A stretch of DNA of 64,000 nt from an uncultured Clostridia bacterium (GCA_945948515.1 CAMFBH010000009.1:1-64000); one strand, 5' to 3'. Shown: positions 24,863 through 33,283, numbered from the stretch's first letter. The notes: generated from the sequence alone by a model not told the origin. Program-made: numbers and translations.

Positions 24863-25693
24863 GTGATTATAATTAAAGGACTTCTTGTTACAAATCACTT
24901 TTTAACCTCGGAAAAATTCAATACTCTTCATCGCCATTTAATTGAAAGCGCCGAAAAATCGGGCATTGAGCTTTTGCACAAAACCAATCTTGAGCTTGCC
25001 TGTGAAAGCAGCTTCGACTGCGAATTTGCGCTTTTTTGGGATAAGGACACCACGCTTGCCAAAAGAATTGAAAACAGCGGAATACGCTCCTTTAATTCCT
25101 CAAGAGCTATCGAATTATGCGACAACAAGGCGAAAACATATACGGCTCTTGACGGAAAAATAAAAATGCCCAAAACCATTCCCGCGCCTCTAACCTATTT
25201 CAAAAGCGACCTTTCCGATTTTGTCAGCAGGGCCGTGGAAATTCTTGGGCTTCCCATTGTTTTTAAGGAATGCTTCGGCTCATTCGGAGAACAGGTTTAT
25301 CTTTGCAAAAGCGTTGATGAAATCAATCAAAAATTGAGCGAAAAGCCTTTTATTCTTCAGGAATACATTTCCTCATCAAAAGGAAAGGATATTAGAATTG
25401 AGGTTGTTGGCGGAAAAGCCGTTTGCGCTATGCGAAGAAAAAACGAGTGCGATTTTCGTTCAAATATTACAAACGGAGGAACTGCCGAGGCATATTCGCC
25501 ATCTCCCGAAGAGGAGCGCATTGCCGTTGAAGCCTGCCGTATTCTCGGGCTTGACTTCGGTGGAGTTGATATTCTTGACGGAGGATTTCTCTGCGAGGTT
25601 AACTCAAATGCTCACATCATCAACATAATGAACACAACAAAAACCGATATTGCCCCGCTTATTTTTGAGTATATAAAGGAAGAAATCAAATGA
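24863..25693 (+). CDS. RimK-like ATP-grasp ligase, first of a tandem pair; start uncertain
   Basis: About 273-276 residues. ATP-grasp features are KECFGSFGEQVYL (ATP-binding lid), the FILQEYISSSKGKDIRIEVVGG segment and the metal-binding E-V-N in CEVNSNAH near the end, as in RimK/LysX peptide-bond-forming ligases. Substrate unknown. GTG 24863 overlaps the AAGGAG ribosome site and looks too close. The paralogue downstream begins M-K-G-L-L, which aligns with an ATT (24872) giving I-K-G-L-L, so a non-canonical ATT or ATA (24869) start is possible. The 3' end overlaps the next gene by 4 nt. Confidence 0.82.
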   Translation: MIIIKGLLVTNHFLTSEKFNTLHRHLIESAEKSGIELLHKTNLELACESSFDCEFALFWDKDTTLAKRIENSGIRSFNSSRAIELCDNKAKTYTALDGKIKMPKTIPAPLTYFKSDLSDFVSRAVEILGLPIVFKECFGSFGEQVYLCKSVDEINQKLSEKPFILQEYISSSKGKDIRIEVVGGKAVCAMRRKNECDFRSNITNGGTAEAYSPSPEEERIAVEACRILGLDFGGVDILDGGFLCEVNSNAHIINIMNTTKTDIAPLIFEYIKEEIK

Positions 25694-26430
25694 AGGGTCT
25701 TTTGATTTACACCTCAAACGAGGCAGAAAGAAACCGTTTTGCCATTCAAAAATTCAAAGAAAATCTTGATTTAAAGCTCGTTTTGGCAGATGAACAGATT
25801 GATTTCAATCAGCCATGTGATTTTGTTATAAACAGAACTAACGATTGTAATATTGCTCTTGAATTTGAAAAGAGAAGCATTAGGGTTTTCAACAATTCCC
25901 GTTTAAGCAGAATTGCAAACGACAAGGAAAAATGCTATGAGCTTGTTAAAAGCGCGGGCATTGAAATTATGCAAACTCCGTATGACGCTTTTCCGAAAAT
26001 TGTTAAATCAAAAAGCGGAAAAGGCGGAAACGAGGTTTTTCTTGTTCATAGCGAAAGCGAGATGCCAAAGCTTGATAAACCGTTTTTAACACAGCAGGTT
26101 TGTGACACTCCCGGTGTTGATTTAAGAGTTTATGTTATCGGAGGAAAAACAGTTTTTTCAGCCATGAGAAAAGCGAAATCCGGCTTTAAAGCGAATTTTT
26201 GCCTCAACGGAGAAGCCAAAATTCATACGCTTACCGCCGAAGAAAAGACTTTGTGCGAAAAAATTATTTCATTGCTTGATATTGACTATGCCGGGATTGA
26301 TTTTATTTATCACTCGGGAAGGCCTGTGTTTAATGAAATTGAGGACAGTGTAGGCGCAAGAATGGTTTATTCGCTTTCCGATTACGATATAATTAAAGAC
26401 TACTGCGATTACATTAGAAGCAGGCTATAG
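25690..26430 (+). CDS. RimK-like ATP-grasp ligase, second of a tandem pair
   Basis: 246 residues, clearly a paralogue of the preceding gene (shared MKGLL start, FNNSR/FNSSR, VDLRVYVIGGK versus KDIRIEVVGGK). ATP-grasp core: PKIVKSKSGKGGNEVFLV, FLTQQVC, then FNEIEDSVGARM near the end. In that last motif E-I-E replaces the usual E-x-N metal pair. Coupled to the first gene by ATGA overlap, so a heteromeric or sequential ligase pair is likely. It may be a shortened branch of the RimK family; the product is unknown and no acceptor protein is evident nearby. Confidence 0.82.
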   Translation: MKGLLIYTSNEAERNRFAIQKFKENLDLKLVLADEQIDFNQPCDFVINRTNDCNIALEFEKRSIRVFNNSRLSRIANDKEKCYELVKSAGIEIMQTPYDAFPKIVKSKSGKGGNEVFLVHSESEMPKLDKPFLTQQVCDTPGVDLRVYVIGGKTVFSAMRKAKSGFKANFCLNGEAKIHTLTAEEKTLCEKIISLLDIDYAGIDFIYHSGRPVFNEIEDSVGARMVYSLSDYDIIKDYCDYIRSRL

Positions 26431-26431
26431 A

Positions 26432-26471
26432 AAAGGGATTACCTTTATTCAGGTAACCCCTTTAATTTTTT
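26432..26471. terminator. Bidirectional terminator
   Basis: Stem AAAGGGATTACCT/AGGTAACCCCTTT with one mismatch and a 6-nt loop. Tails TTTAATTTTT on plus and TTTTC on minus; shared by the convergent ATP-grasp and nan transcripts. Confidence 0.8.
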
Positions 26472-27345
26472 ATTCTTCAAGAGATTTGGCAATTATCTTC
26501 ATTGATTTTCTACACTCATCGCTTATCGGCAGGAACGGTTTTCTGCATTCGCCCATTTCAATTCCCATTTCGGTGAGAATTGCTTTTTCGGACTGAAATA
26601 CACCGTATTTAATCATTTCACATATTATTTCATCTGCTTCATTCTGACCCTTTTGAGCCTCGGCGAGCCTTCCCTCTTTAAAATCTTTCATTATTTTTTT
26701 GAACTTTCTTCCCATAAAGTTATAGGTGCTTCCGATTGCTCCGTCGGCGCCCATTGCAAGTCCGGCAAGAAGTGTTTCGTCAAAGCCGTTGTAAACAATT
26801 ATATCTCGCTCAAGCTGCTTAAACTGCTGAAGCGCAAACATATCGCTTGAGGTGTGCTTGATTCCGATAAATTTTTCGTTTTCAAAAAGCTTGTTTGCAA
26901 TTTCCTTTGTAAGAGAAAATCCTCCCGAATTCGGGAAATTGTAGATTATCATAGGAAGCTCCATGCTGTTTGCAATATCATTGTAGTAACCGATAACGGC
27001 ATCAAGTCCAAAGCTGTAATAATACGGTGCAACTGCGGAAATTGCATCGTATCCGAGCTCCTCGGCTCGCTTTGCCATGTCAATCGCGGCATCTGTTGAG
27101 AGCGTTCCGACATGGGCAATCATTGTTTTTCTGCCGTCATTCGCTTCTATGGCGTATTCAAAAACTTCTTTGCGCTCCTCGTTAGTGAGCATAAGTCCTT
27201 CGCCGGTGCTTCCGCCAACATAAAATCCGTCTATGCCGTTTTCTATGTTGAAATCAACAAGCTTCTTAAGTGAATTTTTATTAATGCTTCCGTTGTTATT
27301 AAACGGTGTAAGTAAAGCCGAAAAAAGCCCCTTGAATTTTTCCAT
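26470..27345 (-). CDS. nanA: N-acetylneuraminate lyase
   Basis: 291 residues, DHDPS/NAL TIM barrel. The substrate-binding GGSTGEG (45-51), the catalytic Tyr in IIYNFPNSGG (about 133-142) and the Schiff-base Lys in GIKHTSSD (about 163-170) are present. It splits sialic acid into N-acetylmannosamine and pyruvate in the cytoplasm. Its place 3 bp after nanE and below a sialidase makes the NAL assignment much better than dihydrodipicolinate synthase. Confidence 0.93.
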   Translation of the reverse strand: MEKFKGLFSALLTPFNNNGSINKNSLKKLVDFNIENGIDGFYVGGSTGEGLMLTNEERKEVFEYAIEANDGRKTMIAHVGTLSTDAAIDMAKRAEELGYDAISAVAPYYYSFGLDAVIGYYNDIANSMELPMIIYNFPNSGGFSLTKEIANKLFENEKFIGIKHTSSDMFALQQFKQLERDIIVYNGFDETLLAGLAMGADGAIGSTYNFMGRKFKKIMKDFKEGRLAEAQKGQNEADEIICEMIKYGVFQSEKAILTEMGIEMGECRKPFLPISDECRKSMKIIAKSLEE

Positions 27346-27348
27346 TTT

Positions 27349-28038
27349 TTATTCTTCCCCTTTGCTATGATTTTCAAATACTTTTGAAAAGTGTTTTGTT
27401 ATATCCATAGGTCTTGTTATCGCGCTTCCTATAACAACTGCATACGGCTCGCATTCAAGAACCCTTTCAAGCTGTGAGGCTTCCCAAATTCCGCCCTCGG
27501 CAATAACCTTGGCTTTAAGCTCCTTCTTCATTTTTTTTAGAAACTCATAATCGGGAATGGCAATACCCTTTGTGTATTCGGTGTAGCCCCTCATTGTGCT
27601 ACCTACATAATCAAATCCCATTTCATCCGCAGCTTTTGCTTCCTCAAAGGTTGAGCAGTCCGCCATAATTTCGGTTTCGGGAGAATTTTTGCGTATGTAT
27701 TCAACCAAATCCTCCAATTTTTCTCCTCTCGGACGCTTCCTGCTTGTTGCATCAAGAGCAATAACCTCGCAGGAGGTTGTAAGAAGCTCTTTAACCTCTT
27801 TAAGCGTTGGAGTAATATAAACATCACTGTCGTCATATACTGCTTTTATAATACCTATAACCGGAACATCAACCTCTTTTTTTATTGAATTAATATCCGA
27901 AACATAATTTGCTCTTATTCCCTTTGCTCCGCCGAGGACTGCCGCGCGTGCGAAATGATGCATAATATCAAGACCGTAAAGCGGCTCTCCCTTAACTGCC
28001 TGGCAGGAAACAATAAGACCTCTGTTTAAATTTGCCAA
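27349..28038 (-). CDS. nanE: N-acylmannosamine-6-phosphate 2-epimerase
   Basis: 229 residues, TIM barrel of the NanE family: SCQAVKGEPLYG near the start, GAKGIRANYVSDI, PVIGIIKAVYDDSDVYITPT, and AEGGIWEASQL near the phosphate site. It converts ManNAc-6-P to GlcNAc-6-P. A ManNAc kinase (NanK) is not in the window and must be elsewhere if this route is used. The start is TTG with AGGAGA 8 nt upstream; it follows the sialidase by 2 bp. Confidence 0.93.
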   Translation of the reverse strand: MANLNRGLIVSCQAVKGEPLYGLDIMHHFARAAVLGGAKGIRANYVSDINSIKKEVDVPVIGIIKAVYDDSDVYITPTLKEVKELLTTSCEVIALDATSRKRPRGEKLEDLVEYIRKNSPETEIMADCSTFEEAKAADEMGFDYVGSTMRGYTEYTKGIAIPDYEFLKKMKKELKAKVIAEGGIWEASQLERVLECEPYAVVIGSAITRPMDITKHFSKVFENHSKGEE

Positions 28039-28040
28039 AG

Positions 28041-29351
28041 CTATTCTCCTTTTTTTATTTCATTTAAATCAATACTTACGAAGTCTATTTCCCGACATTC
28101 AAGGTCCGGCTCATAAAGAATTCCGATTTTTCCGTTCGGCATTTGAGTCATTGCACTGTAAACAAACGGGCCTTTTTTTAGCGTTATACTGCTTGTGAAG
28201 GTTTCGCCGTCATCCTCCGAAAGTCTAAGCACACCGTTTTCTCTTTTTTCTCGGCTTGCGGGATTGAGAAAAAGTACGCTCGCCTTTTTTGTGCCCTCAA
28301 GCTTAATAACCGACATCTGGCAAATGCACTGAGGCAAATCGTCATTCCATGAGAAATCCTCCCAGCTCTCACCGCCGTTTTTACTGTAAGCGGTTGCAAC
28401 GCTTTTTCTTTTGTCGTGGTTTCTCATAAAGTATTTGAGCGTTCCGTCCTCCTGCTCAATGAGCTGAGATTCGGTTAGCATCTGCGATTGCGTTATCCTT
28501 TTTGAATCAGCCTTTTTTGAGCCAATCGTTCTTGTGTTGTTCGGTGTTTCGCCGAGCTTCCATGTTTTTCCCAAATCATCGCTGTATATTACACAGCACG
28601 AAAGCCTCAGCGGAGTTTTTCTTGTTCCGTAATAAATAGGAACGGCTATTCTGCCTTTGTGTTCTCCGTGCTTCAAAACAATGCCGCATCCCGGACCGGG
28701 TCCGATAAAGCTCATATAATCCGTTTTCACCTGTGAATTCAGTGATTTCGGCTTAGACCATGTCAGCCCGTCGTCATCGCTGTGGCAAATCATCAAAAAG
28801 GAGCTTGCAAATTCCTTGAACCTTTCTCTTTTATATATGTTTCCCGAGAGAGTGCTTCCTTTATATACATCACCGTTTTTTCTAACACGAAACGCACTCT
28901 TTTTTCCTGATTTAAGAATAAGCTTTCCGTTTTTGAGAATATATTTTTTTAAGCCCTTTGAAATTATTTTTTCACCTGCTTTTGTTTCTCCCGTACCAAC
29001 ACGGCAATTAAGTATTCCGACTCCGGCGGGAGTGTGACAATAGAGCATATATATTCTGTTTATTTCTTCAACATAAACCATTACGGGGTCTATTGCCGCA
29101 GAAGAGCCTTTTTGTGTTGTTCCCTCTTCCTTAACTGCAAGAATAAAATCGCTCCATGTTTCTCCGCTGTCAAGGCTTCGCCTAACAACCTTATCAATTC
29201 TGTTCGGATTATCACTTCCCGAGCAGTATCTTGCATCTGCACATGCAACAACCACTCCGTTTTTAGTTGTTACAATCGACGGAATTCGGTAGTATTCGCA
29301 AGGACCTCCGAGCCCCGGTCCAAAAAGTGTTTTGGCTTCTCCTAACGGCAT
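28041..29351 (-). CDS. Sialidase (GH33-like) without signal peptide
   Basis: 436 residues, six-bladed propeller sialidase. The Y-R-I-P motif is at 21-24 with the first triad Arg, DARY follows near 39, and Asp-boxes of type S-x-D-x-G-x-T-W occur at SLDSGETW, SDDDGLTW, SDDLGKTW, SKNGGESW and SEDDGETF. There is no signal peptide, membrane helix, LPxTG or carbohydrate module, so it should act in the cytoplasm on imported sialosides, unlike most gut sialidases. ATG with GAGAGGGGCGG upstream. First gene of the sialidase-nanE-nanA operon, divergent from a sugar symporter. The substrate linkage is unknown. Confidence 0.88.
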   Translation of the reverse strand: MPLGEAKTLFGPGLGGPCEYYRIPSIVTTKNGVVVACADARYCSGSDNPNRIDKVVRRSLDSGETWSDFILAVKEEGTTQKGSSAAIDPVMVYVEEINRIYMLYCHTPAGVGILNCRVGTGETKAGEKIISKGLKKYILKNGKLILKSGKKSAFRVRKNGDVYKGSTLSGNIYKRERFKEFASSFLMICHSDDDGLTWSKPKSLNSQVKTDYMSFIGPGPGCGIVLKHGEHKGRIAVPIYYGTRKTPLRLSCCVIYSDDLGKTWKLGETPNNTRTIGSKKADSKRITQSQMLTESQLIEQEDGTLKYFMRNHDKRKSVATAYSKNGGESWEDFSWNDDLPQCICQMSVIKLEGTKKASVLFLNPASREKRENGVLRLSEDDGETFTSSITLKKGPFVYSAMTQMPNGKIGILYEPDLECREIDFVSIDLNEIKKGE

Positions 29352-29381
29352 TAAATCCGCCCCTCTCTTTTTTCTAAATCG

Positions 29382-29410
29382 AGTATATCACACTGGCTGA
29401 TATCATTCAA
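29382..29410 (-). promoter_or_regulatory. Promoter of the sialidase-nanE-nanA operon
   Basis: Minus strand TTGAAT (29410-29405), 17-bp spacer, TATACT (29387-29382). Confidence 0.65.
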
Positions 29411-29508
29411 TTAAAAATATTTACTTAAAATTAGGTTTGAATTATAAATTACAAATTTTAATATTTGTATTTCATCTTACAATTTTTTAACTTTTTTAAC
29501 TATTTTCA

Positions 29509-29537
29509 TTGAGGGATTTAAAAATAATTGTTATAAT
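29509..29537 (+). promoter_or_regulatory. Promoter of the symporter operon
   Basis: TTGAGG (29509-29514), 17-bp spacer, TATAAT (29532-29537). The position means the long in-frame extension upstream of ATG 29569 would overlap the promoter and is not coding. Confidence 0.6.
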
Positions 29538-29568
29538 GAGGATGAATTTACAGAAAAGAGGTTACTTT

Positions 29569-31041
29569 ATGGCAGAAGGACAAAAAAAGTACATGAAGAA
29601 GTCCGAAATCATTACCTTTGGTATCGGTCTCTTCGGTGTAGCTCTTCTCACAGGCTGGATGCCGGACTACACCACAACCTATTTTGCAGACTTTGCTTTT
29701 AAAGGCAAGGGCTTTGACCAAAAAACAATGGCAAACATAATCACAACCGTATTCACCGTTGCAGGCTTCGTTGGTGCATTCTGCGAGCTTATCATTGGTA
29801 TATTGGTTGACAGAACAAAAACAAAAATCGGTAAGGTTAAGCCGTGGATAGGCTACGGCGCTGTTCCGCTTGCAATCATTTCGATGCTTGTTTTTGTTGC
29901 TCCCAACACATCAAGCATGACTGTTGCAGTTATCTGGATGTTTGTAATTTACGCACTTTACACAGCTTTGAGCTGTGCCGTTGAAAGTCCGAGCAACTGC
30001 TTCGGCGCTCTTTGCTCTCCCAATCCCTCCGAGCGCTCGGATGCTATTTCCATTGCATCCTTCCTGCGCAGCGTCGGACAGTCGGGAGGTCAGGTTGTAT
30101 TACCTGTTGTTGGTGCAATAATGGCTCTTGCAATGGGCAAGCAGCAGTTTAAAAATGCAGAGGGTCAGGGACTTGACCTTGTTATTTCAACAGCAGTTTG
30201 TGCTCTCGGAATGGTTATTTTCGTTATGATTTTCTTTGCGAACAACAAAGAAAGAGTTCCCTACACAAACGAAAAGGTAAGCCTTGCAGAATCACTTAAG
30301 CTTGTTTTCACAAACAAGAATCTGCTTATGGTTTCACTTACCAAATTCACCGGCTTCGGACGCGGTGTTTACGGCACGGTTTCGCTTTACATAGCAATTT
30401 ATCTTCTCGGCTCAAAAGGACTTAAGCTTGCGCTTATGCTTCCCATGGGAATAGGAACCGCAGTTGGTATGCTTATTGTTCAGCAGGTTCTCAAGAAGCT
30501 CAGCACTAAGCAAACCTTCCTTCTTTTCTGCGGCTACGGCGCTCTTTCACTTTTCGTTCTTTTTGTTGTTTCAAAATCAATCGGTTTCAGAAGCGAGCTT
30601 ATTATTCCCTTCCTTATCATCAACTTCTTCTGCGGTCTTCAGCACGGAAACACAAATGTTACTCCGAACATTATGATTGCAGACTGTGTTGACGAAATGG
30701 AATGGAAAACAGGCAAAAGGCAGGAAGGACTTGCTTATGCAGGATACGGATTCTTTGCTAAAATTTCTTCCGCTCTTACAAAGGGCTTCGGTCCCTGGCT
30801 TGTTTACACATGGTCAAAATATCAGGTTTCAACCGACCCGAATGTTGCATATATGGATCAGAGCGACTCAACGCTCAGCAAATTCCTTATTATCTACACA
30901 CTCATTCCTGCAATATTCGTAATTCTTCAGGGACTTCCGATTTTGTTCTACGACAATGTAGGAGAGAAGAAGGAAAGAATAACAAGAGAGCTTGCAGAAC
31001 GCAGAGCAGCAGCCGCTGATACCTCTGCCGCAGCAGAATAA
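29569..31041 (+). CDS. GPH-type MFS sugar:cation symporter, probably for sialosides
   Basis: 490 residues from ATG 29569 (AAGAGG upstream), about twelve membrane helices. The loop DRTKTKIGKVKPWIGYGAVP (about residues 83-102) is the hallmark of the glycoside-pentoside-hexuronide/MelB branch of the major facilitator superfamily, which co-transports glycosides with Na+ or H+. Divergent from the sialidase-nan operon across 217 bp, so it most likely imports sialic acid or sialylated oligosaccharides (inference from context). Ends in an Ala-rich tail. Confidence 0.85.
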   Translation: MAEGQKKYMKKSEIITFGIGLFGVALLTGWMPDYTTTYFADFAFKGKGFDQKTMANIITTVFTVAGFVGAFCELIIGILVDRTKTKIGKVKPWIGYGAVPLAIISMLVFVAPNTSSMTVAVIWMFVIYALYTALSCAVESPSNCFGALCSPNPSERSDAISIASFLRSVGQSGGQVVLPVVGAIMALAMGKQQFKNAEGQGLDLVISTAVCALGMVIFVMIFFANNKERVPYTNEKVSLAESLKLVFTNKNLLMVSLTKFTGFGRGVYGTVSLYIAIYLLGSKGLKLALMLPMGIGTAVGMLIVQQVLKKLSTKQTFLLFCGYGALSLFVLFVVSKSIGFRSELIIPFLIINFFCGLQHGNTNVTPNIMIADCVDEMEWKTGKRQEGLAYAGYGFFAKISSALTKGFGPWLVYTWSKYQVSTDPNVAYMDQSDSTLSKFLIIYTLIPAIFVILQGLPILFYDNVGEKKERITRELAERRAAAADTSAAAE

Positions 31042-31053
31042 GGAGGAATTATA

Positions 31054-31929
31054 ATGGCTGAAAAACAGAAAAAAGAAGGTAAAACAGGTCTTTTTGCACT
31101 TGCTTCCACCATTATCGTTGCCGTTATTCTTGTTGTAATTGCAGCAGCAACCTTTGTTTCAAAATACACGGGATTTAATTCCGATGAGGTTGCTCTTGCG
31201 TATGTTGATACAATTGTGCAGAGCGGAGACGGCTACAACGCTTATAAAAATACTATTTTGAGCAAAAATTATAAATTCGGCGATTTTATCCGTGAAAACT
31301 ATATGAATCAATATGTTAACGACGATATTGACGATGTTGAGCTTGACTCGGAAACAGAAGCCGAATACCTTGATAAGCTCTACGGTGAAATGTACAACTA
31401 CTATGTTGAGCTTATTGACACATACGGCTACGATAATTATGATATGATTTTTTCAAAATACTTTGAGAAAATGGTTCCGCTCAGAAAAGAAATTTTCAAG
31501 AGCGAATATATGGACACGGAAATCATGTTTTCTGCATTTGAATCAAATGTTGCTTCATATAAGGACAGCTTAACAGGCACCGAGGTTACATATGATGAAA
31601 ATACAAAAGTTAAGCTCACGGATAAAACAATAGGTAAATACGAGGAGCTTTTCGGTGAGGATTACAAGCTCACATGCAAGATTTCCGATATGAAAGCCCT
31701 TTCGGACAGCGAAACAGAGCAGTACAAGAAAAATATGCCGTCCGATATTCTTGAAACCTACAAAATGACAGCGGACGATATAAACGCTGTTAACCACTAC
31801 ATAATTACTATTTCAGAGCAAAACAGCGGTGATATTGAAACGCAGGAAATTTATACCGTTAAAATCGGAAAAACATGGTATGTTGACAACACTTCAATTG
31901 ACACAACCGCTCTTTACAAAATTGCCTGA
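31054..31929 (+). CDS. Membrane-anchored extracellular protein of unknown function
   Basis: 291 residues: short basic cytoplasmic N-terminus, one membrane helix (about 13-36), then an acidic, tyrosine-rich extracellular region with helices (about 45-170) and a C-terminal beta region ending in a TVKIGKTWYVDN segment like those of small NTF2-like/lumazine-type folds (tentative). It follows the symporter by 12 bp with AGGAGG, so they are cotranscribed; a role in sialoside capture or transporter assistance is only a guess. Confidence 0.7.
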   Translation: MAEKQKKEGKTGLFALASTIIVAVILVVIAAATFVSKYTGFNSDEVALAYVDTIVQSGDGYNAYKNTILSKNYKFGDFIRENYMNQYVNDDIDDVELDSETEAEYLDKLYGEMYNYYVELIDTYGYDNYDMIFSKYFEKMVPLRKEIFKSEYMDTEIMFSAFESNVASYKDSLTGTEVTYDENTKVKLTDKTIGKYEELFGEDYKLTCKISDMKALSDSETEQYKKNMPSDILETYKMTADDINAVNHYIITISEQNSGDIETQEIYTVKIGKTWYVDNTSIDTTALYKIA

Positions 31930-31938
31930 ATAAATTAC

Positions 31939-31973
31939 AAAGCTCCGAGCACATCAGTGCTTGGAGCTTTTTC
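31939..31973. terminator. Bidirectional terminator
   Basis: Stem AAAGCTCCGAGCAC/GTGCTTGGAGCTTT (one G-T-type mismatch) with loop ATCA and a T tail; shared with the convergent uracil-DNA glycosylase gene. Confidence 0.88.
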
Positions 31974-31974
31974 C

Positions 31975-32547
31975 TTAAATATTTAATCCCATTTCTTCAA
32001 TTTTATCACGAAGCTTCAGCCAGTCGCCGAAGGCAAGCTCCTTGTTGTTAGGATTGCGAAGAATTGCCGCAGGGTGAAAGGTTCCCATAAAAAGAACTCC
32101 GTTTTTATCTATAAACTCACCGTGCTGGGTGGTTACTCTGAAATCCTTTGAAATAAGGCGCTGTGCCGATATTCTTCCAACGCAAACAATTATTTTCGGC
32201 TTAATAATTTTAAACTGCTCACGAAGCCACTCTATACACATATCCTGTTCTTCGGGCTTCGGGTCACGGTTTTTAGGCGGACGGCATTTAACCATATTGG
32301 CAATATAAACATTATCGTTTCTGTTTAAATCAATGCTTTCAAGGAACTTATCGAGCAGTTTTCCGCTTCTGCCAACAAAAGGTTCTCCCTGAAGGTCCTC
32401 GTTTTCTCCCGGTCCTTCGCCGATAAGCATTATATCCGCATCCTTTTTTCCAATGCCGAAAACAAGATTTGTTCTGCCTTCGCACAGAGCGCATTTGCGG
32501 CAGGATTCACATTCTTTCCGAAGCTCATCTAATGTCATTTTCATCAC
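31975..32547 (-). CDS. Family 4 uracil-DNA glycosylase with [4Fe-4S] cluster
   Basis: 190 residues. N-terminal cysteines (C-x2-C-x2-C region, 13-22), then GEGPGENEDLQGEPFVGRSG, the family 4 motif A, and HPAAILRNP, motif B, with two further Cys (KCRPP and MCIEW) completing the cluster. It removes uracil from DNA for base-excision repair. The upstream GTG/ATG/ATG choices are close; ATG 32538 has the best spacing to GGTGAT, which would shorten the product by three residues. Ordinary housekeeping gene. Confidence 0.93.
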   Translation of the reverse strand: MMKMTLDELRKECESCRKCALCEGRTNLVFGIGKKDADIMLIGEGPGENEDLQGEPFVGRSGKLLDKFLESIDLNRNDNVYIANMVKCRPPKNRDPKPEEQDMCIEWLREQFKIIKPKIIVCVGRISAQRLISKDFRVTTQHGEFIDKNGVLFMGTFHPAAILRNPNNKELAFGDWLKLRDKIEEMGLNI

Positions 32548-32583
32548 CGTTGTTTCATTTTTTAATATTGTAGCATAAAACTA

Positions 32584-32612
32584 TTGAAAATTGAACAGTA
32601 AAGGTATAAAAT
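32584..32612 (+). promoter_or_regulatory. Promoter of pduL
   Basis: TTGAAA (32584-32589), 17-bp spacer, TAAAAT (32607-32612). Confidence 0.55.
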
Positions 32613-32645
32613 AATAGCGAAAAATTTAAAGGAGAATAATTTAAT

Positions 32646-33224
32646 ATGGAAAATCAAGTAGTTGTTGAAATTTCTGCACGCCACATTCACCTTTCTCAGG
32701 AGGATTTGGAAACTCTTTTCGGTAAGGGATATGAGCTCACTGTTAAAAAAATGCTCAGCCAGCCCGGTCAGTTTGCATGTGAGGAAAGAGTTACCGTTGT
32801 AGGCCCCAAAAGAGAGCTTGCCGGTGTTTCAATTCTCGGTCCTGTCCGCAGTGCTACTCAGGTTGAGCTCAGCCTCACAGACGCACGCTCAATCGGCGTT
32901 TCTGCTCCGGTAAGAGAAAGCGGAGATATTGAAAACAGCGGTTCATGCAAATTAATCGGACCCAAGGGCGAAATTGAAATCGAAAAAGGCGTTATAGCTG
33001 CTAAAAGACATATTCACGCAACTCCCGAGGATGCTGAAAAAATGGGTCTTACAGACAAGCAGATTGTTTCTGTTGAAATCCCCACATCAAACGGCAGAAA
33101 CCTCACCTTCGGTGATGTTGTTGTAAGAGTAAGTCCTTCTTATGCGCTTGCAATGCATATTGACACAGACGAAGCAAATGCCGCAGGAATGGCACCCAAC
33201 ACAATGGGAACAATTATAAAATAA
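32646..33224 (+). CDS. pduL: PduL-type phosphate acyltransferase (phosphotransacetylase)
   Basis: 192 residues, two beta-barrel repeats each with a metal-binding motif: RHIHLS (12-17) and RHIHAT (119-124). PduL exchanges CoA for phosphate on acetyl- or propionyl-CoA. The protein starts directly at the first barrel with no N-terminal encapsulation peptide, and no microcompartment shell genes are present, so it probably serves as the housekeeping acetate-forming enzyme in place of Pta, downstream of pyruvate formate-lyase. RBS AAAGGAG. Confidence 0.93.
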   Translation: MENQVVVEISARHIHLSQEDLETLFGKGYELTVKKMLSQPGQFACEERVTVVGPKRELAGVSILGPVRSATQVELSLTDARSIGVSAPVRESGDIENSGSCKLIGPKGEIEIEKGVIAAKRHIHATPEDAEKMGLTDKQIVSVEIPTSNGRNLTFGDVVVRVSPSYALAMHIDTDEANAAGMAPNTMGTIIK

Positions 33225-33244
33225 ATTTCAATACATAGATTAAA

Positions 33245-33283
33245 AAAGGAGCTATCCCGTGAAAAATGTGGGATAGCTCCTTT
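33245..33283. terminator. Bidirectional terminator
   Basis: A 14-bp perfect stem (AAAGGAGCTATCCC/GGGATAGCTCCTTT) with an 11-nt loop. The T run is best on the minus strand (thiT), weaker on plus (pduL). Confidence 0.88.

Noticed and set aside
26470-27345. Dihydrodipicolinate synthase (dapA)
   Set aside because: Same fold, but the operon with sialidase and nanE and the sequence around the active site favour N-acetylneuraminate lyase.
29509-29568. N-terminal extension of the symporter from an upstream TTG
   Set aside because: The TTG is part of the -35 box and the extension spans the -10 box; ATG 29569 has a good ribosome site.
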